Position numbers and translations under genes: made by a program. A stretch of DNA of 64,000 nt, from contig CM060174.1 in the NCBI GenBank assembly GCA_030549775.1, positions 94,814,132-94,878,131 on the forward strand, written 5' to 3'. The stretch is from Tamarix chinensis. Lineage: Eukaryota > Streptophyta > Magnoliopsida > Caryophyllales > Tamaricaceae. Below the pieces are notes generated by a model. It made no database searches and was not told the DNA's origin. It saw only the letters and a list, made by a program, of their open reading frames with translations. This document shows positions 10,274-24,369 of the stretch, piece by piece. Numbering within the stretch: the stretch's first letter is position 1; every line of letters starts with the position of its first letter.

Positions 10274-13200
10274 CTCATCCCCACTTAGTGCATCAAAAAC
10301 ACCAAGGTCATCCAATGTGTCCTCAAAAACTTATACAAAAGCACCAGGGTCTTCTACTCGTGGGAATGAGCAACACCCATAAAAAAGGATAGTCATTATA
10401 CTACGTACTGAGTAAGGTAATAATGCTATCGAATCAAGGGTATAGGTAAAAACATGCATTCATAGTAGATGATAAGTACACACAAAGATTATGAAAAATT
10501 CTTATAAGATAAATACTAATCCGGATTCGTATGATTAGAATATAGCATGATTCATTCTTTTACTTACATTGAGTTCAGGGAATCCACTATTTTTAAACTG
10601 ATGGAATGGTCTGAAGCACCTTTTCAGAGACAACACACTTGAACCACTATTATCATCTGGTGGGACGTATTCAAAAACATCACCTCCTTAGGGAAAAACA
10701 CTCCTGAACCACTATTATCATTCGGTGGAACAAATATAAAAAAATTACCTTGGTCCTCACTCATATACTATTCTAATTTAAATCATTAGTGTATTAACTG
10801 TTAGTTTATTCAATTCATATTCTTATTAATGATAAGTATAGCTCCCACTATTCTTAATCCAGTGGAATAGACTGAAGTACCTTCTCACGGACAACACACC
10901 TAAGCCATTATTATCATTCAAGGGAATGGATTTGAAAACATTGCCTTATCAAGACAAAACGCTCCTAAGCCACTATTACCATCCGGTGGAATGGATATGA
11001 AGCATCACCTTAGCCCAACTCATGTGATATTTCACTTTAAATGATTAATGCCTCATTTATGATTTATTTACAGGTATATAACATGTTAAGGTAGATAAGA
11101 AAATCATGTGGGTCATAAGGCTGTTCTCTTGAGTTTAGATCCTTATTTTCTTCAAAACCCTAATTTCGCACTTTATACATAATTTCTCCCATATTGATCA
11201 TTTACTTCCAAATTTAGTATATATTCCTCAAATATTTTTGTTAATAATATATTTAAAATTCAAGATCTAACTCCCACATCTTACACATGCGGCAATAGCC
11301 CTATCTCAAAAGTTATTATTCTAAAGGCTTATAAACCCTAGTTTCACAATTTTATTATAACTTTTGATGTAGAGCTCAAACACTTACCAAATTTAATATA
11401 AATTTTCAAAACACCTAAATTAACAACATATTCAAGTTTCGTGGTCTAATTCTATATTTTTACATGTGTGCTGATAGGCTCTTCAGTTTAAGGTTACTAT
11501 TCTCAAATCAACCTAATTTTATACTTTACTAAACTTAGGACGTTCACGACTACTCCAACATTTCATCTAGGTTAATTGGCACATTTTGGATGATACAACA
11601 CCTTATAATACCGTGATTCTCCTATTTAACTCACGTTGACCAAAATGCCCTTATCTGTAACTTAACCCTTATTTCATGTGAGTCTTGTGTGTTTAATAAC
11701 ATTATTCCCAAATCTAAATTTTCTCCAAAGGACTCGCCATAATCATTTCACATTCATCATACCATAATTAAAACCCATGATACGACTATATTTCACATTG
11801 AAGGTTTTTTCCACATAAAATAACAATATCGCGTGAACCCTACTTATTATTTACTATCATATAATACCAACCACATATCATAGTTTCAACAATCATGTAT
11901 GATTTCACATAATCACAATAACATGTTATAACATAAAAATCATGCATATCACTTAGCAATCAAGAACCCTAGTCTATGATAAGTATCTTTACTAATATGA
12001 CTTTGGTCTCGAAGCTCGCTCTCCTGATTCTTCTGGACCTCCAGAGTATCATCTAAGAAAAAATAAAAAAAAAAGATAATTAGAATTAATGATATAAATA
12101 ATGAGAGGTTAAATAAATTTAAGGGTGAAAGAGTAGGAAAAAAATTTAGGTTCGAAGGACTCTCAGCCAAAATGATGCAATAAGGAGAGGCTTCAGTTGT
12201 GTTGGTTGAAAGAGGGGTAATGGGTTTGGTGGTTGCTGCCGAAAAGGGGGAAGTAGCTTCTATGGAAATGGATGAAGGTGGTGTGAAGATTTTAGTGGAA
12301 AAATAGCCGAATAATGGAGGGGTATTACTATGATTGATGAATATCAAAAATGGATGGAGAATCTTCGATTGTTGCTACCGAAATGAAGGAGGAAAAGCTT
12401 TAGCTAGAGCTCTCGAAGTGGAGGAGGGAGCCTTAGCTAAAGCTGGCAGAGTGGAGGAGGGAGCTTCGGCTAAAGATGCCAAAGGGGATTAGGTTAGGCT
12501 ACGGTTGGAGTTGTTGTATCAAGAAGAAGGAAAATAACAAGGAGGTTGTGATGGATATTAGCATACATGGTGGGTTTGTTTTTTGGTGGAGATGGTCATA
12601 AGGCAAGGGGCACCAGCTATTAGTGCTACAACCAAGGAAGGAAAAGAAAAAGGGTTGTGATGTAGGGTGCTGAAGGGGAAAGGGGGAGAACCGGTGGTTT
12701 TAGCCCATGGCTAAGGGTAGGATGTGGTGGCTTTGCCCAGTGTTGGTGAGGGGGAAACGACAAGGGCTAACCGTGGGGGTGTGGTTGCTTTAGTTTGCCT
12801 TATCGGCAAGGACATTTCATGGTGGTTTTTGGGTATCAAGGAGAGGGAAGGTTGCATTTGGTTTGCAATATTTTGATAGATAAACAGAGGAGAAGGGGGT
12901 AGATGCAAGCATTAAAGTGCCTTAAATACACACATGCACGTGGGAAAAAGGGAGAGGATAGGTGAGTTGATCGGGAAACAAAATTCAACCCCTGCCCTTA
13001 AAAATGAGGAAGGGTGAGTTGATGGGGGTAGAGGGATAGGCTTGGTAGGGGGTAGACATGCATGCAAGAAGAAGATAAGAGAAAAGAAAGGTGAGGTTCG
13101 ATAAAGGTGGACTAAAATAAAATAAAATAAATAAGGAAAAGAGGAGGATAGAAAAAGGGAAACAAAAAGTGTGTGTGTTTAGATTTAGATTTAGATTAAA

Positions 13201-13420
13201 ATAAATTAGGTTAGGGTAGTATGATCATTAAGTCAAACGATTATTTAGAATTAGGTTTAATTTATAGAAGATATTAATAACCCAAAGTAAAATTAGGATT
13301 AGGCTAGACTTTAGGATTAGGGAGTTAGGGTGAGATAGAAATATTAATTTTCTAAAATTAGAATTATGTTACGATATTAATTAGTTGGGGTTAGGGCTAG
13401 CTAAAATTTGGAATATTATA
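10274..13420 (-). mobile_element. LTR-like unit F, 3' end cut off by unit G
   Basis: The right end is GGAATATTATA at 13420. On the minus strand the start TATAATATTCCAAATTTTAG aligns with the starts of units D and H. From there the minus strand runs through a pyrimidine-rich leader (purines at about 12000-13170 on plus), the TCTCGAAGCTCGCTCTCC block at 12006, the CCACTATTAT module array, and the ACTGAGTAAGGTAA and GTGGGAATGAGCAACACCC blocks at 10370-10430. It ends abruptly at CTCATCCCC, next to the start of G. Unit D has several hundred more bases beyond this point, so G appears to have inserted in F. No protein homology is recognised. Confidence 0.7.
10584..10992 (-). repeat. Tandem CCACTATTAT module array in unit F
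   Basis: Six modules close to CCACTATTATCATCCGGTGG, each followed by AAT or GAA. The spacing alternates between about 70-100 bases within two clusters. It is the divergent counterpart of the arrays in LTRs A, B and D. Confidence 0.78.
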
Positions 13421-14483
13421 ATTTGGGGGGAAAATGATTAACTAGTCCCTAGAATAGTCAATTGGTTTGTGGTGACCTTGGTTTCTCTCTACTTAAGCCC
13501 ATTAACTGGTCTGGTAGAATCAATCGACCAGTTTGAAGGAACCCTAGGTTTGGCTAAGTAATACCAATTGATTGGTAGGTGAAACTGATTGACGGGTTCA
13601 ACCAAATTTTGTGATTTTGATTCTTAGCTCTGATATGCTTTAAGATTATGCCTTAGTAGAAAAACCCAAATAAATGTTTTATGACTGTAAAGGGTAATGT
13701 AACCTGGATTATTGGCCTAAGATAGAGTATTTTAAGGGATTAGTTAATATTGGTTAAGCACAAATGGAAATATCACCCCAAGGTTGGGGGAATAAAAATG
13801 GTTAAGATGGAATAAATATATGGATGCCTTGCTTGCATGTGGTATGGGCCTTGTATGATCACATAACCTTGAAAATAATATGCTAGTCAATTAAAGTGGA
13901 AGATGATCGAATTGTGTGTGGGTCTAGGTTACCCAATCCTCAATTAGCTACTAGGGGTTTATCTGTCTTCGAGCGTTTATTAGTGCCTTTTGAGGTATGC
14001 CTTTGGACGAGATCATAGTAGATCTTGGTGACTTACCTACTCTAAACACTGATGATGTATTAGGGGGTATCGGTACTAAAGGGCCTAGTCACCTAGGTGG
14101 ATTTTAGTTCCGGTCGGAATTTATGTCCATTGATAGTTACTTAACTTCAGTCAAACTTTATTTCCTTTGGTTTGGATAGAGTCCATTGCTCGATAAGAAA
14201 TCAGAATAAGAATGTGGATAAAAAGAAAAATAAAAAGGAAAGGAATGAGAAGAGAAATGACATATGAATAAATGACTTAATGGATTATGTAAGTTGAAAT
14301 TTTGACTCAATATGAGACTATGAGAATTTATATAGAAGCCCTAATAATATTAGGATCAGGAAACTAAGGGAATTGTGGTCTTTTTCCTTGGAGGATGTCT
14401 CAATCACCTTATAGTTGTTTTTTTATCTGTCTTGTATAATTATGTTAAATCTGGATTATTTATCTTGCATAGGTATATATATG
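13421..14483. other. Unassigned repeat-like DNA between units F and H
   Basis: No gene or structured repeat is recognised. It contains short related phrases such as CAATTGATTGG and GAATCAATCGACCAG near 13430-13590, and an A/G-rich stretch near 14215-14260. It could be the older sequence into which F or H inserted. Confidence 0.3.
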
Positions 14484-16300
14484 TGTAATAACCCAATTTT
14501 TATATAATCTGAATTCTGAGTAATTAATATCTTAACCTAAATCTAATCTTAGAAAATTAATATTTTTACCTTACCTTAATTCCCTAATCTTAATATTTAT
14601 TTTGGGTTATTAATATTTTTTAACCTAAACTTAACCCCAAATAATTGATAATTAATTTATCATAATATTTTAATAAAAAATTATGTTCACCTAATTCTAA
14701 TTCTAACCCCAAACTTAATTTATTTCCTCCTCTTTTATTTTTTTTCTCCTTCTCCTTTTCTTCTCCTTTTTCTTTCTCTCCTTTCCGACTTCCTTTTTCC
14801 CTTCTTCTCCCTCTTCTTGCATGAACCACTTCTCTTGACCAAATCCCCTCTAGCATGCTCCCAACCTATCATACCCTCATCATCACCCATCAACTCCCAC
14901 CTACTATGTTGATGGGTTTTGGTTGAAATTTTTGAATAGATGTCTCACCTCCCTTCTCCTTCTCTGCTAATGCACACCAGTGTACACACACACACATAAA
15001 CTTAGCTAAATTTAATTCTACAACCAAATCCTTTCCTCCCTCCATTTTCTATTGAAGAGTAGCAACAAATAAAACCTTATTCTTTTCTTCCCTTCCTCCT
15101 TCTCTTCATCACCAAAAATGCCAAAATAACCCACCAACACCACCCTTAGCTAATCCTTTCCCCTTGCATTGGCCCTCTATATTGTTTCACCGAATGTAGT
15201 GGGCTGAGGTGTTTTATATGTCTGTTTCACCAAATGATAATATTGGTCAAATGCATTTTTCCTAGGATGTGTCTATTCTACAGGATTAAGAATATTAGGG
15301 CCCCTAACCTCAACGTGCATGAGAATACAATTATGAGATAAGTAACTAATGACTAAGACATTACTCACTTAAAGTTAAAAATCACGCGAGTCAGGAAATA
15401 GGTGTAATTGTTCGTTCCACCAGCTTAATTATAGTGGCAAGAGTATTCTGCCATGGGAAGTGCTTCAGAGCATTCCACCGGTTTAAAAATATTAACCAGG
15501 AGTGTTTTGCTTTGAGAAGTGTTTTAGTTTGCTCCACTATATTAATAATAGTGAACTCCCTAAATTCAACATAAATAAGAAGACATAACGTGATTATACC
15601 TAATAATGGGATCCTATAAATAGTTATTCTCATGCATCGTATCATGGTATATGCATAATTATTATTCCATGTGACCTTATGTAATGTATACCTTATTTTT
15701 TATGACTATATTGTTCCCTTACTCGGTATGTAACATATTGATCATACTTTTCATGGGTATTGCTCGTTCGAACGAGCATATGACCCAGATGATTTTGTGC
15801 AGGTTGATGAGGACCATATATATGACTTTATTGCTTATGATTCTTTGATTGGGGAGGAGTGATCATAATATCTTTGGGGTTGGATATAGAGTCATGTTAT
15901 CTGATTATTAGTTTTTTTCCACATACATTTTTAGACTCTCAATTCCATAGGATACTTTTGATTGTATTTTGTTATATTGTACTCAAAGTTAATCTCCAAA
16001 TACTTACCAAAGTTTATGAAAGTTTATCTCATTTTCTATTTATCATGTTTTAAGTCATAATTGTTATTGTCTTATATTCGGTAAAAGGATAGTAAGGTAT
16101 GTCATACTTACACCAAGTATAACGGTAACGTCCAACTATTCTGTTATTATGCTTTTGCTTAAACATTTGGGGTCTCCATCTCGATCAACCCATCTAACAT
16201 TTGGTTAATGAAAGGTAAAGGAATTTTTTTTTCGTGACCTTATTTAATTTCCTATACTACATACATATATAAATCCTATGCTCTCTTTTGGGGTCTCACA
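14484..16300 (+). mobile_element. LTR-like unit H, short derivative
   Basis: It starts TGTAATAACCC, and its first 120 bases match the starts of units D and F (TAATTAATATCTTAACC). A polypyrimidine tract follows at 14720-14815. The 3' part carries two or three CCACC...ATAGTGG modules (15415-15553) and the block TTACTCGGTATGTAACATATTG, CATGGGTATTGCTCGTTC and TTTGTGCAGGTTGATGAGG at 15718-15812. The end is taken as GGGGTCTCACA at 16300. At 1.8 kb it is well short of D (3.3 kb), so an internal deletion is likely. No matching 5-bp duplication was found, so the boundaries are less certain. Confidence 0.6.
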
Positions 16301-18455
16301 TGCATCATAATTCTCAGCTAAAACATACAAATTTACATTGAACTACGGTGGAAAATTAAGGGTTTGAAATGAGCATGCTTAATGGTATATCACATGTGTT
16401 TTTCATGCATTTTATATATAACACTTAGGGATTGATTATAACACCTTGAACACAATATCACGCTTTTATGGAAATAAATATTATGCATATAATATTTGTA
16501 TAAATTAATAAATAACACATAATGCATAAATCTATGTCTGAAGATGTAATCATATTATTTAAAAATTAATCTTCCAGCAAAATAAAACTACCCCTCAGAA
16601 CCATTTATGAAAACACACACATATATATTATGCCCTCTTAATTTAAACTGTTGGTAATTTATTTAAGCCATAAGAGAGGTTATTTACCATTATTTGTTGG
16701 TGTTTGCTTGAATTATAATAATCTTATAGATTAAATTTATTTTTACCAAAAAAAAAGAAGTGAAAAATGCCACAACATGTAGAAGAGAAGACCAATATTT
16801 TTAAGTTTTTTTCCTTATCTCTATTCCTCCCCCACGAGTAAATTAGGAAGCTATTAAATTTAAGTTTAGGACTCATATAAATATAAGGAATAACTAGAGT
16901 AAGTGGTCATGTTTGTGATCCCGTGAGGTGCAATTGTCTCATTGGAAGAATATTCGCGAGTGCTCTTTAACTAAGAAGTCTGTGTTTATTCTACATTTAC
17001 ATATTTTTATATGATCATTTAATTAAGTTTGAATCTATTCCTAGTTAAACTTACAATCTTTATTGAATTTCAATTAGCATATTTCATTGTACATTATTAT
17101 TTCATATTATGAATACTTGAGTATTTCGATATATAAATCATACTTGCATTTAATGTTTTAACTTTTGTCATTTATATGAAACTTGATCGATTTTATAGGT
17201 TGGATTATGAGTTATAGCTATTCGATTAATTCTAGTGAGTTAGTAATTAACCAAATTAAGCAACAATTGATTTAGTTTGGGGTGTCCACAAGTAACTGAC
17301 TAAATTAAAATACGATTAATTCTAGTTAATTTAAGAATATGGAATTTTTAACTTGTCCAAGGATAATGATTTTCCTTAAAGATTAATACAATTAATTTAT
17401 ATCTAGATTAATTGAATAACAAATATTAATTTAGATAGATTAATTAGTATTAGAAAAAAAAAGGGAGTTAGCGTAGTTCAATTAAGTTAGGAACTGGGAG
17501 AGTTAATAAATTAATTCTTTATAATTAACCTATTAAAAAATATATATATATTTATTTATTTAATAAAAAATGGCTTTGTAAATTTCATAAAGAGGTTGGG
17601 ATAGAGAAACATAGAATATGCATATATCATTACTTTAGTTGTTAATCAATTTAATTTAGTATTTTAATTTTAATTATTTATCTTAAAGATTAATTTAACT
17701 ATTAGAATAGTTTAATTATTAATTTAATATTTTATTTTATTTTATTATCCCTCAACCCCATGTGAATATTGTAAACAGTGTGTGTGTGTATGTGTCTAGT
17801 CTTATTTTCTTATTTTTATTTGTTATTTATTTATTCTGTGTAATTAAATTATTTATTTCATTTAGATAATTATTTTAGAGTTTAGAATCACAACCTCCTC
17901 ATGGATATGATTATTTTTTTACTCTATACTATATTTTTCATTATTAATTGGTTTAGGAATGTATATAATTTGATAGTGGTAATGACAAACTACCACCACT
18001 TCTTTCACCTATGCTTTGATCACTTTCAAGAAGAAATAAGGGTTTTTAGAAAAGGATTATAAACAAAGGGAAAAAACATATAAGAGAGAAGAAGCAAGTA
18101 TTCAAAGGGAAAGAAAAAATGAACCCTAAACTTGGAGGACAAAAACTTAACAAGAATGATTAAAAACCTCTCCACGTTCACTAAACACTAACTCTCAACA
18201 CTTTTAACAAGTTTTTAAGAGTTGAGCTAGAGGAATGTAGAGAAAAATGGAAACAAAACAAAATGGATAAATAGAAGGAGAGTTGGCACAAGTTAGGGGG
18301 TGAAAACTTATCGAGTGGCATAACAACAGAGGGGAAGCTACTGAGGAAAATACCACAAAAACCACCCAACGACAACCAAGAATGAAGAACCATGGAATTT
18401 ATAGGTTAAAATTAAAGAAAAAGAGGATGGAAATTATATATAAAAAGGTGGAAAA
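16301..18455. other. AT-rich unassigned stretch
   Basis: AT-rich DNA with short TAATTAA and ATTTATTT repeats and no convincing exon. The part nearest unit D (about 17990-18455) is purine-rich and may be a remnant of the element that D entered. A 70-codon open frame on the minus strand at 18181-18393 has no recognisable motif. Confidence 0.4.
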
Positions 18456-21400
18456 TATAATACCCCAAAATTTAATACCAACAAATTTTATTTTTAGTAG
18501 AAGCGTAATACCAAAATAGCTGAGTGTGCCATAGTTGACATAATTTTGGCTTACCTTGCCATCTTTACATCAATCACAATGCAAAACAATTAGAAAATAA
18601 CACGTGATAAATAGAAAATGAGAGAAACTTCATAAAGTTGAATACAAGTTTGGAGATTAACTTTGAGTACACTATCCAAAAATACATAATAGGGATCCCG
18701 TAGAACTAACAGTCCAAAAAGGTATCTAGGTAAAAGCTAACCATTGGATAACATGAATCTACACCCAATCCTAATACATAATATCATTCCTTGATGCATA
18801 AGGCATCATATGTAGCAAAATCATCTAAATGGTCCTCATCAACTTGTAAAAAAACATCTAGGTCATGTACTTGTGGGAATGAACAATACTCATAAAAATG
18901 ATGATCAATATGCTATGTATTGAGTAAGGTAACAATACAGTCAACAAAGGGTATAAAGAATTACATAAGTTCACATCATAGAATAAGAAAACATGTATGT
19001 TGACATAAAATGATGCAAGGTAAATACCGATTCCATACCTCATTACTATATATAACATAATCCATTGTTTATTTCCATTAAGTTTAGGGACCCCACTAAT
19101 TTTAATTTGGTGGAACATAAAGAAATAAAAACGCACTTAGACACTATTATTAAGCCAGTGGAACATACTCTACACCTCTTAAGGTAAAGCACTCCAGGCC
19201 ACTATTATTAAACTGGTGGAACAGTTTAAAGCACCTCCTAGGCATAACGCTCCTGAACACTATTATTAAGGCGGTAGAATGAACTTTTATATCTCGGTCC
19301 TAACTCATGTGGTATTTATATTTAAGTGATTAATGTCTTCGTAATTAGTTATATATCTCATAATCATATTCCCATACACATTTAGGTTAAGGTTTCCACT
19401 ATTAATCTAGTGGAATAGACGGAAAAACCTTCTAGGGTAAAATGTGTATGACCACTATTACTGTCTGGTGGAAAGGACCTCGACTCACATAATATTTTAC
19501 TTTCAATGATGAAAACCTTATTCACAATTTGTTATAAAATCATGCGGGAATCACTTAGGTATGCACACCACATAATTAAAACATATAAATCACAACCACA
19601 CAGTTATCAAGGCTGTCTTCAATAAATATGTCCATAATATCTCTAAGAAGCCCTAATATCATATCATAAGCATAAATTCTTCTATGTTGATCAATTATCC
19701 ACCCAATATTATTATTATCAACATACCTGACAATCAAGGTCTAACTACATCGTCATACATGTACGATAAAACTCTATATCAAGAGTTACTATTTATAACC
19801 CCTATAAAACCCTAATTTCATAAGTTAGATATACCTTTTTTCTTAAGATTAATACAATCACTGGATTAAATAAAAATTCCTAAAATTCTAATATTAAAAA
19901 CATATTCAAAAATCATGGTAACAACATATTCGAAAATCATGGTTTAACTCCAATGTCTAACATATGTGATTATAATATTACCTCTAGATTTACTATTTTT
20001 AATTGAAGTCATTTTTTCATTTTATTTAGAAGTAGGTCATTCATAATTACTCTAAAAATTTCACATGATATTATTAACATATTTTAAATTCCTTAACACA
20101 TTAAAACACCAAAAATTATATATTTAGCCCATATTGACCAACATGCCATAAGGATAACCAATCATCCTTGTTTCACAAAAACCTTATATGTTCGGTATAA
20201 TTATTTTCAAATACTTAATTTATTACATCACCATAAATCTTAAATATACTCATTTACCACTTACCATGATTATTCAAATCCACATCACCATACTATATAT
20301 CATATTGGTTCACTTGGGGCTTACAGCATAAGGATTATTGCAACAGTATCGTATAAATACATGATTCCTCATACTTACTTACTTTCCATCATATATTAAC
20401 ACATTACCTCATCATAATGTTAGCAACATGGAATTAACAAAATAATCATAAAAAAATACGAAGATACACAAATCACACATAACATTTAGCTCAAAAATAC
20501 TAACTATTATTTGTATTATTACCGAAAATGACACAATTCTCTAAGCATGTATACCATATCCCACCTCTTATGAGACCTCAAAAAAATCATCTAAGACACA
20601 ACGATATAACAAAATTAGAACTTATTGATATAAATAAGGAAAGGATAAGAGAACAGAGAGTGAAAGAATAAAGCAAAAACAAATCGCGAGGCTCAAAGGT
20701 GTATCAGTGGAACTTTGAGGAACAAGGGGTGAGGGAATGGAAACTAGTGCCAAATAAATGGTGGAAGAAATGATACTAGATTACATTGCTAGTGGTAGGG
20801 GAACAACAAGGAGGGATGAAGGGGATGAGTGAGGATCAATGGAAATGGCCGGAGGGTTAAGGGTGGCTTCGGTGGTGGATATTGAAGAAATTGGGGAGAT
20901 GTTCATGGTGATGGCTTAATGGTTGGGGTGGTATTAGTGGTGGATGTAGAATAATGGGGTAAGAACGGTAAGGAAATTTGATGTAGGGGAGGAAGGAGCA
21001 GTGGAGGGTGGAATTATTATTATTAATTTTTTTGTGGTGTTTGTGGAGACGATGAAGAGGAGGAAGGGAAGAAAGAAAGGTTTGAGGTTACTGCTACTCT
21101 TTAACATAAATGGAGGGATTAAAGGAGGTGGTTGGGGGCATTAAAGGAGGTTGTGTCTGTTGTGGTATATATATATATACATATACATATATATACACAT
21201 GCATATATACGTTGCATACATGGTGAAGAATGATAGAGGAAATCAAGGGGAGTGAGGCATATGGTTGGGTAAATCTTTCAACAAAACATATCAATGCCGA
21301 AGGTGGGAGGTGACAGTGTAATGATGATGGTACGGGAGGTAGGATCTAGAAACATGGCATGAGGGATTTGGTCAGGGGAGTGATTCACATAGGAAGAAGA

Positions 21401-21750
21401 AGGAGGAGAAGGAAAAAGGAAACCAAACACGAGATAAGAAAATGGACAACAAAAAGGAGAAGGAGAAAAAGGAAAAAGGAAATGAAGAAAGGTAAAAATA
21501 GGTTTGGGTTTATTATTAGAATCAGGTTAAAATAATCTAGATTAAAGTATTAAGATAAAATTAATTATTAACTATCAGGGATTAGGTTTATGTTAAAAAT
21601 ATAAATGACCCGAAAAAAATATTAGGATCTCATCAATATTTATGATTAAGAACTTAGGATAAGATACAATTATTAATTTTTTGAGATTAGAATTAGGTTA
21701 GGATATTAATTAATTATGATTAATATTAGGTAAAAGTTTGGGACATTACA
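18456..21750 (-). mobile_element. Solo LTR-like unit D, 3.3 kb
   Basis: The plus strand begins TATAATACCCC and ends GGGACATTACA. Read on minus it starts TGTAATGTCCC and ends GGGGTATTATA. The flanks GAAAA (18451-18455) and AAAAA (21751-21755) are a possible 5-bp duplication with one mismatch in low-complexity sequence. Inside are the same ordered blocks as unit F: purine-rich leader (20640-21500 on plus), module array, ATTGAGTAAGGTAAC and GTGGGAATGAACAATACTC. An (AT)n-rich run at 21165-21210 lies about 550 bases from its start, where a TATA box would be expected. There is no gag-pol, so it reads as a solo LTR. Confidence 0.72.
19092..19474 (-). repeat. Tandem CCACTATTATTAA-TGGTGG module array in unit D
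   Basis: Six modules close to CCACTATTATTAAACTGGTGG followed by AA, with AGGTAAAGCACTCC-like spacers and a central gap containing AAGTGATTAATGTCTT. The order and gap match the arrays of units B and F. Confidence 0.78.
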
Positions 21751-23130
21751 AAAAATGACAGCAGTACAGCAAATAAACATAGGTAGAAACGGGAGAGAAG
21801 TGAGGTTGGATTTCCGGCATTTTTCCCTTGCTAAAACTGGTGAAAATTAGTGGGGTTACACTTAAATGAAGATGAGTGGAGATGTATGTAAGGTATTAGG
21901 TGGGTGAAGTGAGGTGATTAGATTATAGTTAGGAACTTGGTTGATTGAACCAATACAAAGTTAAATTTTGCTTCTCTATAAAGGGGAGGGATGCCATTGG
22001 CCATGGGAAGGGTAAAGAGGCTTTTTCACAAATTTTCAATAATGAAATTGTGAAGAAAAGGGATTAAATAGATATTGATTAGAAAAATATCAAATAAATT
22101 ATAAAAAATTAGGTAAAACTGTGTAATAATTTTAGAAACTCAAATACATAAAAATATTTGGTATTGATGTTGGTTTGAAGCTGAAACGAATCGAAATAGG
22201 TGAAAACATGCAAAAACGTCTAATCACATAAACATGTTTGAATGTGATTGGACGAAACGGATGAAACAAATGAGTTTAGAATGAATTATATAGATAAATG
22301 AGTTTAAAATACTAAAAGATAATTAGTGAGTGTAATTACATAAGATAATTAAAGTTAGTGACATGTAGTAATATAGGTGTACCCAATTGACATAATAGGG
22401 ACACATGATCAATACCTAGGATGGCAATGTACCAAATGACAGAGCGTGCCTAACTCATATGTGTTTAATTTAGTTGGGGTGTATGATTTATTGGGTTGGT
22501 GTATACCCTAATTTGAGTTAATGTATACAAACTAAAGTAGCTTCAACTGATGTCTCTCATTATTTCTTTGGGTTGCCCGTGTGTGTTTATTTTAGTTGAT
22601 ATCTATCATTCTTTGGGTTGATATATATCCTACTTGAGAATTATTGTTTACCCTATTTTGGGCTAATGCCTATCTATATTATACAATAGGGTACATGGTC
22701 CAACATTGTGCATCCTGACTAAAACACTAACATTTAGCCACAAAAAAGCATACTTACATCATTTGCAATTTCTTAATGTTTATCTTATACCCTATAAAAG
22801 TCTAGCTCTCTCTCTCTCTTTCCTTGATTCATTCCAACAAGGAAAACCACTTCCATTTCAATTTATTCTTCTCGTTAAATGATTTCAAATAAATCAACCA
22901 ATTGTGTGTAAATTCCAACAGTTTGAAATATCATTTTTGTGTTTCTCAATCAATAAGTACATTATCTTTGATAATCTTCAAACATACATTATATACAACA
23001 TCACCGACTTTAAAGTTGTATTCATTTGTTGTTTTACCCTAATTTTATAGTTTCTTTTAACTTTAAAGTTGAAATAATAGAATATGAAATCATGAGAATT
23101 GAGATATAAGCGAATAACTAAAAGGAGAAA
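21751..23130. other. AT-rich stretch without a recognised gene
   Basis: The 21751-22080 part is GC-richer (GGAGAGAAGTGAGG, CTATAAAGGGGAGGG) and may be a remnant of an older element flanking D. A short (CT)n run lies at 22806-22819. I see no exon and no long open frame with sensible composition. Confidence 0.35.
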
Positions 23131-23479
23131 TGATGACATATGTCATTTTATTAATACTTCTTGTTAAATCTCATCATTAAAATTTTATAATGTTTGATAA
23201 ATTTAATAAGCATCTTTCACCATCTTAATCTTCATCTTTCACCATCATCACACTGATAATACAAGTAGATGGAGTTTAGTTTTTATAATTTAACTTTCGC
23301 CATCATATGCTTTATCTTGCATCGTCTTTATGCTAATATATCTTCATGTTAACATTGATTTTTCACCATCTTTATTCATCTTAAATCTCATCATTATAGT
23401 TTGATGATGTTTTATAATTTTCATGAACATGTTTCACTTTTGTAGCCTTGACATTTCACCATCATTACACTCATCTTAC

Positions 23480-24125
23480 AAGAAGATAAAGTATCGATAA
23501 TGATGTTTCACCATCGTAGGCTTGATCTTTTACCATTTTATACTTAATATTTCACCAGCATTGCACTCCTATAAGGGAATATAAAGTATCATTTTATAGT
23601 TTATTTTTCACTACCGTAAACTTGATATTTCATCATTTTATACTCAATATTTCACTAGCATTATACTTCTATTACAATAATATAAATTATCATTTTATGG
23701 TTGATCTTTCACCATTGTAGGCTTGATCTTTCACCATTGCATGCTTAATATTTTACCAACATTACACCCACGTTACAAGAATATAAAATATCATTTTATT
23801 GTTCATTTTAAGATTAATCTTTCATCATTATATGCTTAATATTTCACAAGCATTACACTACTGTTACAAGAGTATAAAGTAATATTTTATGGTTGATTTT
23901 TTACAATCACATGCTTGATATTTCACCATTCTATCCTTAATATTTCACCAGCATTATACTCATATTGCAAGAATATAAAGTATCATTTTATGGTTGATCT
24001 TTCACCATTATAGCCTTGATATTTCACTAGCAATACACTCATGTCACAAGTATATAAAGTATCATTTTATGGCTGATCTTTCACCATGGCATGCTTGATC
24101 TTTTACCATAGTATGATTATATTTA
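23480..24125. repeat. ~100-bp degenerate tandem array (TTTCACCAT family)
   Basis: At least seven units recur. Each contains AAGTATCATTTTATGGTTGA, TCTTTCACCATT, GCTTAATATTTCACCAGCAT and TACACTCATGTTACAAGAAT in that order. Starts of the TATCATTTTATGG phrase fall near 23491, 23584, 23684, 23784, 23877, 23977 and 24058, giving a period of about 81-100 bases. More decayed relatives of the CTTTCACCATC phrase extend out to about 23200 and 24370. No coding potential is seen. Confidence 0.85.
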
Positions 24126-24369
24126 ACCACTAACTATCTAAAATTTCACTAAACTTCATTATATTGTTCACTAGAAAACACATGAACATTTTCAAGCTTG
24201 AGTTGTTAAAATTTCACTAAACTTTTACCATCGACTATCTAATATTTCACTAAACTTCGCCATCTTTTTCACCATAAACCTTTGAAAACTTTAAAGTCTA
24301 TTATATCTAATATTTTACTAATCTTTCGCCACTGTATATCTAAAATTTCACTAAAACATATTTTTCACC

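Noticed and set aside
23480..24125. CRISPR-like regular spacing
   Set aside because: The repeats are long, degenerate and contiguous with no unique spacers, and the genome is eukaryotic; it is an ordinary tandem repeat.
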